From: Syntrophaceae bacterium UBA5619
GTDB lineage: Bacteria > Desulfobacterota > Syntrophia > Syntrophales > UBA5619
Assembly (NCBI GenBank): GCA_002424545.1
Contig: DIKL01000109.1
Coordinates: forward strand, 1 to 5,226
Direction: 5' to 3'
DNA: 5,226 nucleotides
Both the position numbers and the translations under genes were made by a program. The notes under the pieces were generated by a model, which searched no databases, was not told the DNA's origin, and saw only the letters and a program-made list of their open reading frames with translations. Below, one piece after another: positions 4,801-5,226 of the stretch; the stretch's first letter is position 1; each line of letters begins with the position of its first letter.

Positions 4801-4947
4801 TTACGGACCCTCCGTCTCGATGGCACCGAGAATGCCATTCCAAAGGTTGGAAAGTTGTTTGAGAGGCGCCGCGCCGTGCAAATACAGATAGCCGCGACAG
4901 ATAGCACCATTATCCAGATAACTCAAAGGAAATGTGATGTTATTCAC
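4801..4947 (-). CDS. doubtful 48-residue ORF or gene remnant
   Basis: From GTG 4947 to TAA 4803-4801 the minus strand encodes 48 residues, with the stretch SYLDNGAICRGYLYLHGAAP followed by LKQLSNLWNGILGAIETEG. Its composition (hydrophobic, Gly, Leu, few Arg) is more protein-like than any other frame in this region. No ribosome-binding site is evident, and no family is recognised. The same frame stays open for about 150 codons beyond the TAA, so this could be the front of a gene broken by a stop. Chance is a real alternative. Confidence 0.25.
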   Translation of the reverse strand: MNNITFPLSYLDNGAICRGYLYLHGAAPLKQLSNLWNGILGAIETEGP

Positions 4948-4970
4948 GACACGTAAAAACCGTGCCCCCG

Positions 4971-4991
4971 CTGTTCATGTCTCGTGAACAG
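4971..4991. repeat. inverted repeat, 7-base arms and 7-base loop
   Basis: CTGTTCA (4971-4977) and TGAACAG (4985-4991) are perfectly complementary around TGTCTCG. There is no T-run after it, so it is not a clear terminator. It may be an operator or a weak hairpin just upstream of the doubtful 48-residue ORF read on the minus strand. Confidence 0.45.
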
Positions 4992-5176
4992 ATCTCTATC
5001 CAGCCCCGCTGCAAGGCGTCTCCGAGTCGGCGCGGAAACGCCGAAAGCGGGGAAAGAGGCGGAACGCCGATACCAATTCCCCCGCGGCAAATTGAGCGCA
5101 CCTGCCCCGCCCTATCAAGACAACGCCTCGATGATTGAGTGTTTCATCTTTTGACCTGGGTTTTCAGAGCGCCCGA

Positions 5177-5211
5177 CCGGACGGACTCGACCGCAGGGCG
5201 GGGCCGTCCGG
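5177..5211. repeat. GC-rich inverted repeat, 8-base arms
   Basis: CCGGACGG (5177-5184) and CCGTCCGG (5204-5211) are perfect complements with a 19-base loop. The element is very GC-rich. No T-run follows on the plus side within the window. It could be the stem of a structured RNA, a terminator stem for a gene outside the window, or a recombination or protein-binding site. Confidence 0.45.
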
Positions 5212-5226
5212 CGCCCTGGAATCCGC

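Larger units (their letters stand above)
4251..5226. other. about 975 bases without a convincing gene
   Basis: Long open frames exist on both strands (for example 4236-4862 plus and 4404-4910 minus), but they overlap each other. They are Arg/Ser/Pro-rich, lack domain-like patterns and have no clear ribosome-binding sites. A third minus-strand frame is also open over about 4340-4800, interrupted by TAA at 4801-4803. Such multiple openness could be chance at this GC content or the remains of a decayed gene. No tRNA, rRNA, CRISPR array or transposase signature was seen. Two inverted repeats and one doubtful short ORF are listed separately. This may be the junction between the element and flanking DNA. 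Confidence 0.5.

Noticed and set aside
4236..4862. Plus-strand 208-codon open frame
   Set aside because: It overlaps the 5' part of the winged-helix gene and another open minus frame, is rich in Arg/Ser/Gly, and shows no domain pattern or ribosome-binding site.
4404..4910. Minus-strand 168-codon open frame
   Set aside because: The C-terminal half is Arg/Pro/His-rich and unlike a folded protein, the start has no Shine-Dalgarno sequence, and another frame on the same strand has more protein-like composition at 4801-4947.
4971..4991. LexA/SOS box
   Set aside because: The arms CTGTTCA/TGAACAG are separated by 7 bases, unlike the CTG-N10-CAG or GAAC-N4-GTTC spacing of known LexA sites.
1..5226. 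tRNA, rRNA, transposase, integrase or paired attachment sites
   Set aside because: No cloverleaf, rRNA motif, DDE or tyrosine/serine recombinase motif, or matching long repeat at both ends was seen by eye.

Overview
The window looks like part of a temperate phage, prophage or related integrative element in a GC-rich bacterium. The evidence is a compact set of short, overlapping minus-strand genes headed by a phage-type replication initiator, followed by a zinc-ribbon protein in the helicase-loader position and two excisionase-like helix-turn-helix proteins. The host cannot be fixed from this sequence. GC-rich codon use would fit a deltaproteobacterial (Desulfobacterota) type host, but that is only an impression.

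Layout. From 2592 down to the left edge, a single minus-strand operon runs: replication initiator (2592-1630), zinc-ribbon protein (1660-1214), cysteine-containing hypothetical (1221-739), two small HTH proteins (648-433 and 431-195), and a possible further gene entering from 151 and running off the edge at base 1. The first three genes overlap one another, and the two HTH genes are separated by one base. Bases 2593-2832 are a divergent, relatively AT-rich control region carrying promoter-like and operator-like palindromes. To its right, a HigB-type toxin gene and its HigA-type antitoxin gene (2833-3464) are read on the plus strand with a 4-base overlap. Convergent to them is a minus-strand gene (about 4250-3480) for a winged-helix protein of the OmpR/PhoB DNA-binding type that lacks a receiver domain. 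From 4251 to the right edge (about 975 bases) no convincing gene is seen, only a doubtful 48-codon ORF and two inverted repeats.

Main observation. Inside the initiator gene, at 2196-2258, six copies of an 8-base element (consensus YTCGCGAG, several copies the perfect palindrome CTCGCGAG) recur at exactly 11-base intervals. Because 11 is not a multiple of 3, the repeats fall in changing codon phases, so protein repetition does not explain them. Immediately beside them is a 33-base tract (2154-2186) of about 27% GC with strong strand asymmetry. Both lie in the linker after the DNA-binding domain of the initiator. This is the arrangement of the lambda origin (iterons plus AT-rich unwinding region inside gene O, followed by loader gene P), but with a much shorter iteron. 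I infer that 2154-2258 is the element's replication origin.

How the parts may work together: the initiator would bind its own coding sequence, the next gene product may help load the host helicase, and the small HTH proteins may act in excision or early regulation. The divergent HigBA pair probably represses itself through a GTTAAC-N6-GTTAAC site overlapping its promoter and may stabilise the element. The proposed transcription start of that promoter falls almost on the toxin start codon, so the toxin mRNA may be leaderless.
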